From Holtermannia corniformis (lineage: Eukaryota; Basidiomycota; Tremellomycetes; Holtermanniales), in NCBI GenBank assembly GCA_001599935.1, contig BCIJ01000003.1:507711-571710 (forward strand): 64,000 bases of DNA, read 5' to 3'. Below are positions 35,591-56,378 of this stretch, piece by piece. Position numbers and translations under genes: made by a program. Positions within the stretch are counted from its first letter, which is position 1, and each line of letters opens with the position of its first letter. The notes under the pieces are model-generated. The model saw nothing but the letters and a program-made list of their open reading frames with translations, was not told where the DNA came from and did no database searches.

Positions 35591-35995
35591 CGTTCGCGAT
35601 TGCGAGGCCTTGTGAGCAGCAGAAGAGCGAGAAGAGGTCCTGTACCGTGTCGTGAGCCTCCTGTGTTCCCAAAGTGATCGCGCAAGACGCACCAGTCGAG
35701 GATGTCGAGTGACGTGGAGGGTGCTGGTGGTTTGGATGGATTGCGCTTGCTGGGCTTGGTGCAGCAGCTTGCCAGACGCTCAAGCTATACCCTTCCCTGT
35801 GATATTTGCAGCGTTGCAGGTGTTGATGGCGTTTGGGATGACACTGTCGGTGGTTGACGACTAGAGCAACCATCAAACACGCGAATCGACTTTTGACGCA
35901 AACAACGACCACCACTCAATCTCATCATCGACTCTTCTCCCAACCTCACTCGGTCTCAGCAAAGCAGCAGAGGGTGTAGAAGAACTGGGTCAGGA
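35591..35995. other. Divergent promoter region SCJ1/RPB3, no gene seen
   Basis: About 405 bp between two start codons on opposite strands. Open frames here overlap the 5' ends of the two genes in wrong frames and have no domain character. No TATA box, tRNA or repeat stands out. Confidence 0.55.
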
Positions 35996-37280
35996 TGGCG
36001 CAAGAACCACGAATCCTCGTGCGGTCCATCGACAACGATGCGGCGACGTTCCATCTGACTGGCGTCGACCTTGCGTGAGTGGGGCATATGCTGTCGAATC
36101 CAGCTGAGGGTATGTAGTTACGCCAACTCGGTCCGGCGAGTCATCATGGCCGACGTCCCGACTGTCGGTGAGCTAGGTCATGTAGGTCATGGACGGCGCT
36201 GATCTGCTATAGCCATCGATCAGGTCATTTTCTCTCAGAACACGTCGCCTCTCCCAGATGAATTCCTCGCCCACCGTCTCGGTCTCGTACCTCTGCTAAG
36301 TACCAATGTCGAGCGAGGCTTGCGGAATACAAGGGTACGCGGCGTCAAACTCGTACAGTCCCAGGCTTACAAAGTCAGGATTGCGACTGCGACGAAGGCT
36401 GCTGGTACTGCATGATCCAGCTCTCACTCAACGTCAAGATGGAGAATGGCGAGCCTGGCGAGTCGATGAGTGTCACGACGGAGCACTTGGAGATTATTCC
36501 TAGCCCTTTTGGTGTACGTCTCTATACTGCTCATGGCCTCGAGCTCACAATCCTAGCCCAATGAACGCCCACCTGACCCAGACCAACATCAAGTCGCTAG
36601 TAACCGGGATCCAAACCTTGGTAAACCCGTTGGCAAGGATCAAGCAGGCAAGGCGCCCATCCTGCTCGCAAAGCTGTCCAAGGGCCAAGAGATCCGATTG
36701 ACATGCAAGGCGTACAAGGTGAGTAGGCTGGTCATGTAGGACCCGTCACTGACTACCTCGCTAGGGTATTGCCAAACACCACGCCAAGTGGTCGCCTCTC
36801 TCGACAGTCGCCTTTGAGTACGACCCTCACAACAAACTTCGCCATACCAGCCACTGGTTCGAAGTCGATGGTGAGTGTCACAATGGTGTAGATGCGAATC
36901 GCTGACATCATGCAGAGAAGGCAGAGTGGCCTGTCTCGGCCAACGGCGTGTTCGAGGCTCCTCCGAACCCAAACGAGCCGTTTGACTTCCTCGCCGTCCC
37001 ATCCGCCTTCTACCTCACCGCCGAAGCCGTCGGTGCCATCCCCGTGCGTTCAGCAATCGAGCAAGGTTTCGACCTGCTCGCCGACAAGCTGGCCAAGATC
37101 ATCAACGATGTCGATATCGAGACGGGCGAGGTTTTGCCGGATCAAGCCGGTGGCCTGGGCGAGCCTCAGCCAGACTATGGTGCACCGAATGGCATGGGTA
37201 TGGAGCCGGCTTGGGGTCAGCCTGCGCCTGGTCAGCCACCACAGTGGGGTGGAACGGGCATGAGCCCTCTGCGTCGGTAA
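35996..37280 (+). CDS. RPB3: RNA polymerase II subunit Rpb3
   Basis: Alpha-like subunit of RNA polymerase II that dimerises with Rpb11 to nucleate assembly. The N-terminal dimerisation domain reads [20 protein letters not shown] and, across an intron, [20 protein letters not shown] then [20 protein letters not shown] with LGLVPL. The zinc-binding loop appears after splicing as [46 protein letters not shown] then [20 protein letters not shown] follow, with [20 protein letters not shown] near the end. The C-terminal ~50 residues are Pro/Gly/Gln-rich ([16 protein letters not shown]). Length about 340 residues, close to the family norm. Six short introns. Stop at 37278-37280 is 43 bp from the stop of the convergent ankyrin gene. 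Confidence 0.95.
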
Positions 37281-37322
37281 ATGTACTATACATGTATCAT
37301 TGAACACGATTATACACGGAGA

Positions 37323-38092
37323 TCACTCGTTTCGTTGACGTTTGGCTGGACTGTCTGCTGGTTCGGCTTGACCGGATTGTCCATTCAAGAGACCGCTCTG
37401 CACTGCCTGTGCGACGATTGCTCGCAGCCTCTCGTCTGGGTTCGACCCATCGGCGTCGGCAGCGGCCAGCACCGCACGCACTTGGTCGGCAACCTCTGCC
37501 GAGATCTCCACATCGCCAATCTGCGGAACGGCCAACGTTACGAGGTACATGGCTACCTCTGGGAAATCTTCCAGTAAGCTTTCTGCCGCCTGTCCGTGGT
37601 CAGCTCCGGTGCAGCCAAAGAAAAGACTAACTGTCAAGCCCTCGCCATTCTTCCAGTTCACGTCGGCGCCCTTGTCTATCAGGTATTTGGCCGTCTCGAC
37701 CGTCTCGACGGTATACAGCGGCGTTTCGCCATCGTCGTCGACAATGTTGATGTCGCCGCCGATACTCAAAAGGTAGTCGAGAAGCTCGAGGTGGGCGTAG
37801 GAAGCGGCGGCATGCCTCGAGGTCACTGTGAGCGACGAGAGCGGCGGGCACAGTCGAACGTACATTGGGGTATAAGAGTTTTCATCTTTGGAATTGGCAT
37901 TGTAGCCTTTGTAAAGTTGTCAGTACCGGTCACGCCTCCCCGATCACATCCACACCTTCGTTAGTGATCAGGTCCTGAACACGGATCAGCACCGATCGCC
38001 TGGCTTCGCGAATCTCCACAGACCTTGACTCGCTCAAGATCGCCATCACTAGCCGCTACCCAGAGGTTCTTCAATGGACGAGGGTTCACCAT
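37323..38092 (-). CDS. Small ankyrin-repeat protein
   Basis: Protein of about 200 residues that starts MVNPRPLKNLWVAASDGDLE with a first ankyrin helix pair. Two clear repeats follow: HAAASYAHLELLDYLLSIGG and DDDGETPLYTVETVETAKYL then IDKGADVNWKNGEG. The C-terminus (AAESLLEDFPEVAMYLVTLA, then DVEISAEVADQVRAVL and a tail SPAKRQRNE) matches the layout of a conserved small fungal ankyrin family with no well-established role. Yar1, an Rps3 chaperone, is of similar size but I cannot assert orthology. Four exons; the second joins the GLITNEGVDV segment near 37970. Tandem with ATR, whose stop lies about 100 bp upstream of this start. Confidence 0.85.
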
Positions 38093-38192
38093 CCTGTATA
38101 GCGACGACGTACAACTGCAGGTACATCGCAAATCTCGACTGCACAAATACACCTTCTAGCAATCGTCTAGCATACAACTTGTTTGAACGTCC

Positions 38193-46687
<8,495 letters not shown>

Positions 46688-46970
46688 GTGGGCGGGATCG
46701 GTAAGCTTCTGACAGCACCGGCTACAGCTCCGACTGCAGATTGAGTCTGCACATATCCTTGGTTCCGCGTGGACAGCTGGAACAAAGTCGTCGAGAGCGC
46801 AAAGAGAGGTTGCACGCGTCAGCTGTATTTTTGGTGATTCATGTGATTTCAGTCTGGGTAATGACGTGTTATGTGACTACTGGAAGAACTCGAAACCCCT
46901 TGCTGTCGATGGCTACGGTGCACTCTACACTCTGTAACTCTGCGGCGGTCACTGGGCGCATCAAGCAATC

Positions 46971-48628
46971 ATGGCATCAAAAAAGAGGTGAGCGACAGGC
47001 ATTCTTCACACGAACGGCGCTCAACTCTCGCAGCAAGCTCGACCTGCTCGTCCGCGTCCGACACCTCAACCCACTGCCTCCACCTCCCTTCCCGCCAAAG
47101 CTCTTCAACATCGAGCCCAACCTCGCCAGACTCGGCGATGCGGCCTATCTCGCACCCTTGGCTGCCTCGCAGCAGCTGCCCATGATGGTCGACTCGGAAA
47201 TGGGCATGCCGCTCGACCTGAACGCGTACCGAGACGCCGGGGTATGGGACGGTGTGGATTCAGGTTGGAATACGGCGTAGTGTTGCGCGCAGGTTGGCTC
47301 ACATGGCGTCTAGCACTGCAGCCGTCGGTCGAGCTCCCTGCTATCCACCCACAAGACGCTTTGCTGCTGCAGCCTGTGCGTAACGCTGCCGCTGGGTCCA
47401 GCGCGGCCGGGCCGTCGGGTACAAACACAAAGGCCGAGGACGTGACGTGGTTGAGAAACACGAGCTACATCTCGCGCAGTGACGCGACTGCGCGGAGAGC
47501 GAGGGACGCCGAAGCGTCAAAGTACATCTATTGTCCCGGATCCGATCGCGTGAAGACTGACGGAGCGCTAGACGGAAGGAGGAGATTGTCGATGCATCAG
47601 AAGAGGCCCAACTCAACGCCATCCACCAATCGTTTATGGATATGCACAGCCAAAAGCTCGAAGACATTCGGCATCCGCAAAAGCCAAAAGTCCGCGTGGT
47701 CGAGGTCGGTTCGCTCTGCATCTATGCAACACCAACTGATGCGTCATTTAGTCATACGACATCTTGCCAGACGAAGAGGTCTGGGTCAACCAGTATATTT
47801 CCGTCAAGTACCCGGAGCGCCCATCGGCTTCGTCGTCTATCACCATTGTGAGCTCTCTGCGCCTCTTGGTGCGATCGAGCTCACGCCACAGGACGCAAAC
47901 CTGCTACAACCGTCCGACGAGCGCCTCGCGCGCGCGCTCCTCCGTCCGCTCAAGGATGAAAACGATCAGCAGTTCATGGTCCTCTACCTGCCCAGTGAAC
48001 CCGAGTTTCAACGAAGACGCTTCGACGACCTCACAGAGGTCCCCGAGGACGTGCTCGACCAAGTCCAGGCTCTCGAAGAGGAGAACCCAGAGTCGATTGC
48101 AAAGATCATGCCGGTGCGTGATCTCTCTACCGCAAGACCGCGCTGACAGTCGTAGCACACGGTATACGATCACGCGCGAGACTATGACCTCGGCTTTGCG
48201 CCGACGGCGACGTCGGATCTCGTGCTCTCGTTCTTTGATGGCGATCCAGAGGACGAAGCAATGACGACGACCGAGATCATTCAGAACGGCGGCCACAGTG
48301 GCAAACGCAAGCGCGGGGCTTACTACAAGCCGTTGACGATGAAGACCGAGTTGAAGAAGAAGCGTGTCGAGGTGGGTCTGCAACGCGATGCGATGCTCAC
48401 AAAGAGGCTGATGGCTCGATCCAGCGAGGCGGAGGGACGTTTGAAGCGGCGGACAAATGGGACAAAGTGCGCTTGGCCGCTCGCGCGCACGAAGCAGACG
48501 AGCAAGAGGCAGACGATGCCGCGGCCGCGGCGATCCTAGATCCAGACTACAACGACGCTCGGCTGCGCGAGGGTCAGAATGCAAATGACGCGTTTGGCGA
48601 GGGTATGGGCGCAGACGACGACGTATGA
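46971..48628 (+). CDS. PAF1: RNA polymerase II-associated factor Paf1
   Basis: Core subunit of the Paf1 complex, which couples elongating Pol II to histone H2B ubiquitination and H3K4/K36 methylation. The tiny first exon MASKK is spliced (intron 46988-47033, 46 nt) to SKLDLLVRVRHLNPLPPPPF then PPKLFNIEP, the family signature. Further landmarks are MVDSEMGMPLDLNAYRDAGV, DALLLQP, EDVTWLRNTSYISRSDATAR, then EEAQLNAIHQSFMDMHSQKL, ILPDEEVWVNQYISVKYPER, LPSEPEFQRRRFDDLTEVPE and DYDLGFAPTATSDLVLSFFD. The tail (KRKRGAYYKPLTMKTELKKK then RVE) and the acidic end AFGEGMGADDDV are normal for Paf1. Stop TGA at 48626-48628. It faces away from ATR. Confidence 0.94.
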
Positions 48629-48712
48629 GTCGTAGCATGGATGCAGCCGCCATCAAGATCATGTCGATTGCAACACTCTGATTCTACTTGTACAACACGG
48701 CGTCGGTCTCAA

Positions 48713-50540
48713 TCAAGCCCGGATCCGCTGCGGCACGTCTGGCCTCGTCGCACGTTTACTGAGAGCCCACCAGCGTTCACGTTCCCGCTCGCGCTCCCTC
48801 TGCTGACGTTTCCGATCCCCGTCGGAACTGTAGCCCGAACTCGAGCTCGGTCGGGGAAACGACTCTGCGTTGTCGGCTGGTTCGATCGGGCTCACTTCCT
48901 CCACAGACGAAGTAGATGACGCAGAGGGGAACAGTGGAGGCAGCATCAGACTCCGTGAAGAGGTTGATGGAGGGTAGATGTGTGGGTACGGTGAAGGAGG
49001 TAACGAGGCGGCTGGGTGGGGGCGCGGGAAAGGGTGCGTGATAATGGGTAGGCTCGAGCCATAGTGGGCGCGCTGCATCTGCGGGAATGAAGCGAGGGAT
49101 GGGAGAGCGCGCGGGGTCGTGGCTGGCAGCGCGTCGTCCGATTCATCATCCGATCCAGTCCCAAACTCTTCAGAGACCCAGGAAGGCTGCCGTCATCAGC
49201 TTTGTTCACACTGGTGTTGCAAGTAGCGACTCACCCTCGTCAAGCCAAGCAGACTGACGGCCCGCCGGCGGATAGATCGCTTACCAATCTCCAACTCTTC
49301 CCGTCGATCGTTCGCGACGGTGCCTAGGCCCGCTTCGGCAGCACTGCCCGATCGCCGTCGCGAATGCGTCCACAGCTCCTTTGGCAGCTTCCGGAAGGAT
49401 AGGTCCTTGGGCTGCGCTGGATCCCGATGATCCGCATCGCCGCCGTCTTGCAGTGGCGGCGAATTCTCCGGCGTGATGGCCTCGTCAATCATCTCTAGTG
49501 CGCGGTTGATAGAGCGTGGCGAGACGGACGGATCGCTGGCGTTGACATGCGCTTCGATGGGTGAGGGCTCGGCAGAGCTCGTCTGCACCCAATGGCATAG
49601 CGGGGACGACGCTCGCGGCGTGACTCCGCTGTTGACGCGTAGCCGGGGCGGTGGGTCGAGGCGCGTGTGCTCGCCAAAGGCAAAACTCCGCCGTCGGTTC
49701 TCCTGCTCCTGTACGACTTGAGGCGCAACTGACCGCCGGCGACGCCAGAATCGCCAGTCCCTAGTTTCTATCGGCGCAGGGACCACCGGGGGAAAGTAGC
49801 TACCTGACTCTGAATCGAGAGGCGGCCCGGCCGCTGGTTCCGCCAGGGGTGATCTGCTCACGACGCGTAAAGGCGCGTTGCGTATCGCCGGCGACAGCGA
49901 CCCTCGTCTGAATAGAGAGATCCTGCGTGGTCGTGAGGGCATACCCAGCGGCGAGATGGACCCTCCATCGCTGCCAGAGGGTGATCTGACAGCTTGTTGC
50001 GGCGGCGAAAAGAAGGCAAACAGGCCCGAAGACGGGCGCTTCTTGCGATCTTGCCGTTTCGCAACGAGCGTTGGTGAGATTGCTGGGGATGGAGTCGTGG
50101 GCCGGGGTGGTGGACCGGTCGTTTTCGCGATCGCCGGACTCGAGTGAGCGCGCGCCGCTACCGGTCGTAGGGGTGAGCGGACATGCGCTGGCGTTCTCCG
50201 AGGGGTAGTGCCACTGCGCGGTGTCGCCTTGACAACATGGGTCGTACGCGGACGGCACAGCAGACGATCAATCGTTTGCGGTGACAGCTCCGTGTCAAGA
50301 TCCTACAGTACTCGTCAGCAAAGTGTTCGTCTTCGACACGCTACTGACCTCGATGTACCAACTGGTGGCGCGATACTTGCACGACGTAGCAGACGCTGGC
50401 GAGGTCACCGTCGACTCTATCGTACCCCTGCGCGAAGACGCCGTAGACGACTCGGCCTCGTCCGAGCTGCTGTCGAATGGCATAGTGGTCGTCTGCTGGA
50501 GAGATCGACTGGCCTCGACAATGGTTGCCAGGGAAGCCAC
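48713..50540 (-). CDS. Unknown low-complexity protein (Ser/Pro/Arg-rich)
   Basis: Four or five exons in consistent phase encode about 520 residues. The start MASLATIVEASRSLQQTTTM leads to CKYRATSWYIE joined to DLDTELSPQTIDRLLCRPRT. The rest is mostly disordered: TPRSGTTPRRTP, KKRPSSGLFAFFSP, PRRISLFRRGSLSPAIR, RDWRFWRRRRSV, INRALEMIDEAITPE, LSFRKLPKELWTHSRRRSGS and ELEIGKRSIRRRAVSLLGLT. It ends with QRERERERERWWALSKRATR. Many RxxS-like and SP sites suggest a phosphoregulated protein. The conserved-looking islands (SPQTIDRLLCRP; FRKLPKELWTH) might be binding motifs. No family is recognised. It is convergent with PAF1 (85 bp between stops). Confidence 0.7.
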
Positions 50541-51254
50541 TGAGGGGTCGCGGTCCAGAGGCCAGTGTGTTTGGATTCAGACGGTCAGGGTGTTTCGACG
50601 CGTCGATCTGTTTGCAGGACAATACAATCTTAGTCAAACCTATCCATCGAGTCTATTCCTACCCGGCATGTGCACGGCCCAAACGCAGTTGCTTCCCCGC
50701 GAGCACCCCAGACTGGGCGAGTGAGACCGGCAGCAATTCCCGTTTCGGGCGCGTTGAGCCCTAAAGTGAGCACCCCCGATTTCACTCGCTGCCGACTCGT
50801 GGCCGAATGGGTGGAGCGCACTCTCGCAACCGTACGTTCGGCTGGGCGTGCACGGACTGAGAGCCGTGTACATAAGGCGTCGTAGTGGTGACGACTGGAC
50901 CGCCGCCACGATTGGTTGAGTGATCCGCGCCAGGTTGAGTCATGGCACGGCCACAAGCTCGGGGCTTGGTGACCCTGAGGGGCGATCTGTGGACCGGAAC
51001 CAAACACGGCCGGGTCAGCCGACACTGACAGTTCCTTCGTCGAGGCGGGGAGGGATGGGCGATGCCATCCAGTAGCAGTGCTGCTCGTCCAACCGACACT
51101 CGAGGTAGACCATGAAAGGCATTTTGTTTGCTGCGAGCCTGTTCAACTCGAAAGGACCCCTTGCGCTGTGCTAGCGCAGCGCTAGCAACTGCACATGCTT
51201 TGAACGCGACCCGCCTCCTCCATCGCGCCGTTGATGCATGCTCACCAATCCAGC
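50541..51254. other. Divergent intergenic region, no gene seen
   Basis: About 710 bp between the starts of the low-complexity gene (minus) and the sirtuin gene (plus). Several short ORFs cross it in both directions without domain character. The one structured element is a short palindrome at 51170-51186. Confidence 0.55.
51170..51186. repeat. 17-nt palindrome upstream of the sirtuin gene
   Basis: GCTAGCGC at 51170-51177, one central A, and GCGCTAGC at 51179-51186 make a perfect inverted repeat about 70 bp upstream of the sirtuin ATG. A dimeric regulator binding site is one explanation; a chance GC-rich palindrome is another. Confidence 0.65.
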
Positions 51255-52590
51255 ATGGTAGATAGGGTCGATCTCTCAGCTGCAGTGCTGGACGCTGCGG
51301 CGCAGAGCAAACTCCATGACGTCGCAGGCCGACTCTGTCACGCCAAGCACATCATCTTTCTCAACGGTCAGTGCCGTGCAGTTCTTGGCAGGGTACGCGA
51401 CTGACGATGGTCTTGCAGGCGCGGGCGTCTCGACAGCTGCGGCGATCCCAGACTTTCGTGGTGCCCAAGGTCTCTTCACGGGCCGTGACAAAGGGAAAGG
51501 CAGGGCCGATGACCTAAAGCAGCTCTTTCACGTCTCATGTTTGAATGTGCGTGCTGTAGCGCACGACCTTCTGGCGAGTTACTGACAGACTCAGTCATCG
51601 ACATTACTTCCACGCCACCATGAGCTGCTCAACACCCTGGCGGAGATCTCCAAGGCCGCATCGCCCACGGCATACCACCAACTGCTAGCCTCACTCGATG
51701 AGCAAGGACGGCTCTTGCGTTGCTACACTCAGAATATTGATGGGCTCGAGGCCAGAGCTGGTCTAACGACCGGTCTGCCCACGCCTCAGCAACTCATCAC
51801 GCCGCGCAAGTCACCGAAACGCGAGGTGGACGCTGGGCCATCAACCCTGGCGCCCAAGTGCATTCCTCTGCACGGACTTCTCAACGCCCTTCACTGCACC
51901 GCTTGCAACGCCACCTTTCCGCTTGACGACTACCTCCCGCTGCCTGGTGATCCCATTCCCTGTCCGACATGCGCTCTGGACACGTCTCTCCGCTCGGCGT
52001 TGAATGAGCGCTGTCGTAAGACTGGCACGTTACGAGCCAGCGTCGTCCTGTACGGCGAAGAGCACCCACAGGGTCAGCTTATCGGATCCGCTTTCACCCG
52101 TGATCTACGCAAGGTCGCTGGCGCCGACCTACTCGTCGTCGCTGGCACGAGCCTCGTCATACCCGGGGTCAAACGCATGATCAAGGAGCTCGTGCGGACA
52201 CTGCGAACTCGTGGTAAGAGCGACACGATCAAATCGATCTATCTAAACCACGAGGCTCCCGGGCAAGAGTGGGATGGCGTGTTTGACGTCTGGGTCAATG
52301 GGGACATTCAAGAGTTTGTCCGGGATTGGGTCGTCAAGGAGGAGGTAGCGCAGCTCCCGAGTCCTGTCAAGACGCCAAAGAGGAAGAACGGGGCGGTGTC
52401 TACGCTCAAAAAGGTCAAGACGGAACCAGAGGGCTACCTTCCTACCCCGCGCCCGACCCCGCCGACGGTCAGTGCCAAGCGCAAGTGGGAGGCGCGCGAG
52501 CAGGACTCGCCGTCGAAACCGGCCAAGAAGCCCAAGGCGTGGCAGCGGCCCTTTAGCGAGAGTCCACTGACCGAGTTGGAGGAGGAGTAA
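51255..52590 (+). CDS. HST4: NAD-dependent deacetylase, Hst3/Hst4-type sirtuin
   Basis: Class I sirtuin; fungal Hst3/Hst4 remove acetyl from histone H3 K56 and protect genome stability. The Rossmann-fold motif AKHIIFLN joins across an intron to GAGVSTAAAIPDFRGAQGLF, with the GAGxS and PDFR residues of NAD binding. GRLLRCYTQNIDGLEARAGL contains the TQNIDGLE motif typical of this subgroup. The catalytic His is in CIPLHGLLNALHC. Zinc Cys pairs are HCTACN and PCPTCALD. RASVVLYGEEHP, ADLLVVAGTSLVIPGVKRMI and IYLNHEAPGQEWDGVFDVWV complete the core. The C-terminal ~90 residues are Lys/Pro/Ser-rich with basic nuclear-signal clusters (KTPKRKNG, KPAKKPKAW). Two or three short introns lie near the 5' end. 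Confidence 0.93.
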
Positions 52591-52706
52591 TGTATCGGAT
52601 AGCCTGCAGTCTACTGGTCGTCCTCCGCCACGGTCGTAAATCGTGGCGGACAATGCGTCGACGTGTCTTGATCGAGTTGAGCACTGTACTGTAGCTTGCA
52701 AACACG

Positions 52707-55700
52707 ATGCCGCCCAGGTCGAGGTATGTGGTCGACCCATCACTCGTCCCGGGTCAGCAGCACCAGCAGCAAGCTCAGTACCCGGCGTACGACGACACGC
52801 GCGGACCACAGCTGCATTCAGCCGAGCAGCAATCCCATGCGCCCGAGGGGTCCTACCACCCATCTCAGACTCCAGCTCCGCTCAACTCTCAGCCTCAGGG
52901 CTACGGCCAGAATGGTAGGCGATACCTTGAACCACACCATGGCTCGCCAGAGAAGCCGGCGTACCATTCTCCACTGCCGCCCGCCAACCATATCCAACAA
53001 CCACCGCACGCGGCCGGTCCCAAGTTCGCAGGGCTGAGAGCCAAGCTTAGCCGCGAGCATGTTCCGAGCCCGTTGGAGATTATTGAGCAAGACCAGGCGC
53101 TGTTCAACGAGGAAGATTACTGGTCGTGCAATACCCACGGCTTGGTCCCGCTTGGAGGCACAGACTATCGAGGGCATGATCAAGGTCAGTGTCGAGAAGC
53201 TGCCACCTGCAAGAGCTGATCAATCCAGGCAACTCGCTACCTCGCTACATTCGCTCCACGCTCGGGGTTGTGCCCACAACTCATGCTTTGCTCGAGACTT
53301 CCCAACTACCCTTTGGGCTCGTGGTGCAGCCGTTCGCCCCGCCTCGATATGATGAAGAGCCGATCCCATACGTGACAGACTTTGGCGGAGCCCAAGGACA
53401 GAGCGAGGATGAAGGCCCGCCGAGATGCGAAAAGTGCAGAGGCTACGTGAACCCGTGGGTGCGCTGGATCGAAGGCGGCAACAAGTGGCAGTGTAACCTG
53501 TGTAACGCCTTTACGACCGGTAAGCTTGCCGAGTGACTGCTCGGTATACGTTGAGCTCACTGAACGCAGTCCCGGCATCCTACCATTCGCATCTCAGTCC
53601 CGACGGACGGCGATTGGACGCTGCCGTTCGTCCCGAGCTCAACCGCGGCACCGTCGACTTTGCCGTTCCACAATCCTACTGGGCAATGCAGCCGCGCTCA
53701 ATCCTCGACGAGGCCGAGAGCGGTTTGTCGTCGACTACCGACCTACTCGGCGCCCTCCAAACGGCCGTCGGCACAACCGGCTCGTCCTCGACCTTGCTCC
53801 CACCGCCCACTTCCAAAGAAAAGGCCAAGGAAGAGGCCAGGCGGGCAAAGCGGATGCGTCAACCGAAGCCGCTAGGTCGAGTCTTTGTCATCGACGTCTC
53901 GTTTGGTGCCGTCAGATCGGGATTGCTGCGAGAGGCGTGCGAAGCGTTGCGCGCGGTGCTGTATGGAGTGCCTCGAGCGCAAGGTTCTGAAGAGCCACCA
54001 GAGCCGACTATTGAGCCAGGTCAACCAATCGCGATTATCACTTTCGATCGCGCTGTGCACTTTTACAACCTCTCGGTGAGTCACGTTGAGACGCGCCTAA
54101 GGCAGCATGCTGACGCAGATCAGCATCTGCGTCCTCAAGCCGAGATACTGGTCGTCAACGATCTAGATGACATGTTTGTTCCCCTAGCGGATGGCTTCCT
54201 GGTGGACCCACAGCAATCAAGGTCAGCGTCATCTTCTTTGCCCATTGTCGAATCTAACCGATACAGGTCCCAAATCGAGGGTTTGCTAGAGTCACTACCA
54301 CGTCTGTACGAGCACACTATCTCTGGCGAAATCGCACTTGGACCGGCCATCTCAGGTGTACTCTGCGCATTGGTGAGCTGGTGGAACTCTGACGCTGTTC
54401 AGCGCTGATCAGGGCAGAAATACATCGGCGGACAGGCCAACGTCATCTTGAGTGGTCTGCCGACTGCGGGTCCTGGCGCGCTTAAGCCACGAGATGAGTC
54501 GATTGCGGGGACGGACAAGGAGCGTTTGCTGTACGTTGCTGCCGATCCATTCTGGCGGAATACAGGCGAAGAGCTGGCCGAGGCGGGCGTTGGCGTCAAT
54601 GTCTTTTTCATGAGTCAGCAATACAATGACATTGCCTCGGTCGGTGAGTAGCCTACGCTTTGCTTCATGCAGCAAGCTGATGTCGCCTTAGGCACATTGT
54701 CAGCTTTGACTGGCGGCGAGGCCTTCCTGCATCCCAAGTTTGAGCCTATACGGGATCGAAGTCGGTTCGTGGAGGAGCTGCGCTCGGTCGTCACGAGGGA
54801 AACGGCGTACAATGCGACGGTCCGGATCCGATGCTCAAACGGTGAGTGATCCTGCAATGTGTCTGCTTGACTGACAAGGCTAGGGCTTCGCGTGACCGAA
54901 CACTACGGCAACTTCTATCAACGCTCCCTCACTGATCTCGAATTCGGCACCCTTGATGCCGCCAAAGCCTTTTCAGCGACGGTCAAGCACGAAGGCCCGC
55001 GACTGGACGACCGCCAGCGCGTCTACTTCCAGATCGCTGTACTCTACACTGCTGCCGATGGTTCGCGTCGCGTGCGCTGTCTGAACCTAGCAATCGAAGC
55101 TTCCGTCTTGATCGGCAACATCTTCAAGTGGGCTGATCTCGATACCAGCGTGACGGTCTTTGCCAAGGAAGGTGAGCGTTGCGATTCTTTACCATTGATG
55201 GGATCCTGATCCTGCGGCAGCTATGACAATGGCGACGCAAAAGACGTTGGCTGCTGTGCGGCAGTCACTGCACGACCGGTGTACGCGCATTTTGCTCATG
55301 TATCGACGCAACTGTTCCTCGGGCGTTCCGATCGGTCAGGTCAGTCTGGTGACTACATCATTGGTGAGCGCTGATCGCGTCAAGCTCATTTTGCCCGAAG
55401 GCTTCAAGCTGCTGCCGTTGTTCACCTTGGCACTGGTCAAGTCGAAAGCTCTCAAAGGTACGTGTATTCCAGCAAGCAAAACCTGTCGCTGACTCTACTT
55501 GATTTAGACAGCCAAGTCACGTCCGACGTGCGCAGCTACTTTATGCGAGTTCTCAAGTCGGCGTCCGTCACGAGTACAATGGTCTTCCTGTACCCGCGCA
55601 TGATCGCTGTCCACGACTTGGCGGAACAAGTTGGCTTCCCGGAGCCGACTGGACGGCTGGCGATACCGAGCTACATGCACCTCGCCCACGAGTACATGGT

Positions 55701-56229
55701 CTCGGACGGGGCATACCTCATCAGTGAGCGCGATTGAGACTAGCAGTCACAATGCTGATGTTTACAGCGAACGGACAGATGGCGATCCTCTGGCTAGGCC
55801 AAGCAGTGTCCCCTCAAATCCTTGATGATCTGTTTGCGGTCGATAATGTCGACGACATTGATGTCCGAATGGTGAGTAATGAAATTTCCCACAATCACTG
55901 CTGACAGCCTGACAGTCGAGCCTGCCCAAACTGCCTACGCTGCTGTCAGTGCAGATCCGCAACCTGCTCAGCCACTTTGAGCGTGTCTTCGGCACGTCGC
56001 TCTCGGTTGCTGTTGCGCGGCAAAACGTTGACGGGCTCGAGATCGAGTTTGCCAACTTGCTCGTCGAGGACTCGAACAATGGAGCGCTGTCGTATCCAGA
56101 ATGTGAGCGACTGCAATGTTTGTCGCCAGTAGCTGATCTATCTCAGATCTCATGCAATCACATCACGCTGTCGGCAAGGAGCTCAGCGGTAACGAAGGAG
56201 GACGAAGTGATCCGTGGAGGCCGTGGTAA
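52707..56229 (+). CDS. SFB3: COPII coat subunit, Sec24 family, Sfb3/Lst1-like
   Basis: Cargo-selecting subunit of the COPII coat that pairs with Sec23 at ER exit sites. A Gln/Pro-rich N-terminus (about 130 residues) precedes GNSLPRYIRSTLGVVPTTHA and QLPFGLVVQPFA, which match the Sfb3/Lst1 (SEC24C/D) group better than Sec24 itself. The zinc finger is PRCEKCRGYVNPWVRWIEGG then NKWQCNLCNAFTT. PDGRRLDAAVRPELNRGTVD follows, then the trunk (GRVFVIDVSFGAVRSGLLRE, AIITFDRAVHFYNLS, DLDDMFVPLADGFLVD), the beta-sandwich and helical regions (GFLP-type replaced by GEAFLHPKFEPIRDRSRFVE, NATVRIRCSNGLRVTEHYGN) and the gelsolin-like end through YPEYLMQSHHAVGKELSG. About 14 short introns. Stop TAA at 56227-56229. 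Confidence 0.93.
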
Positions 56230-56378
56230 TGCATCTGCATGTACACTTGTTACACATCCAACCGGCTCGACAAAGGATGGGCTTGGCCGTGGATCTGTTG
56301 TGAAGGTAAAGGACTCTGGTCAACGGAGCGGAGCGAGCCCGACAGCGAGCTCCCTTGCCTTGTCATACTTGTACCGGC

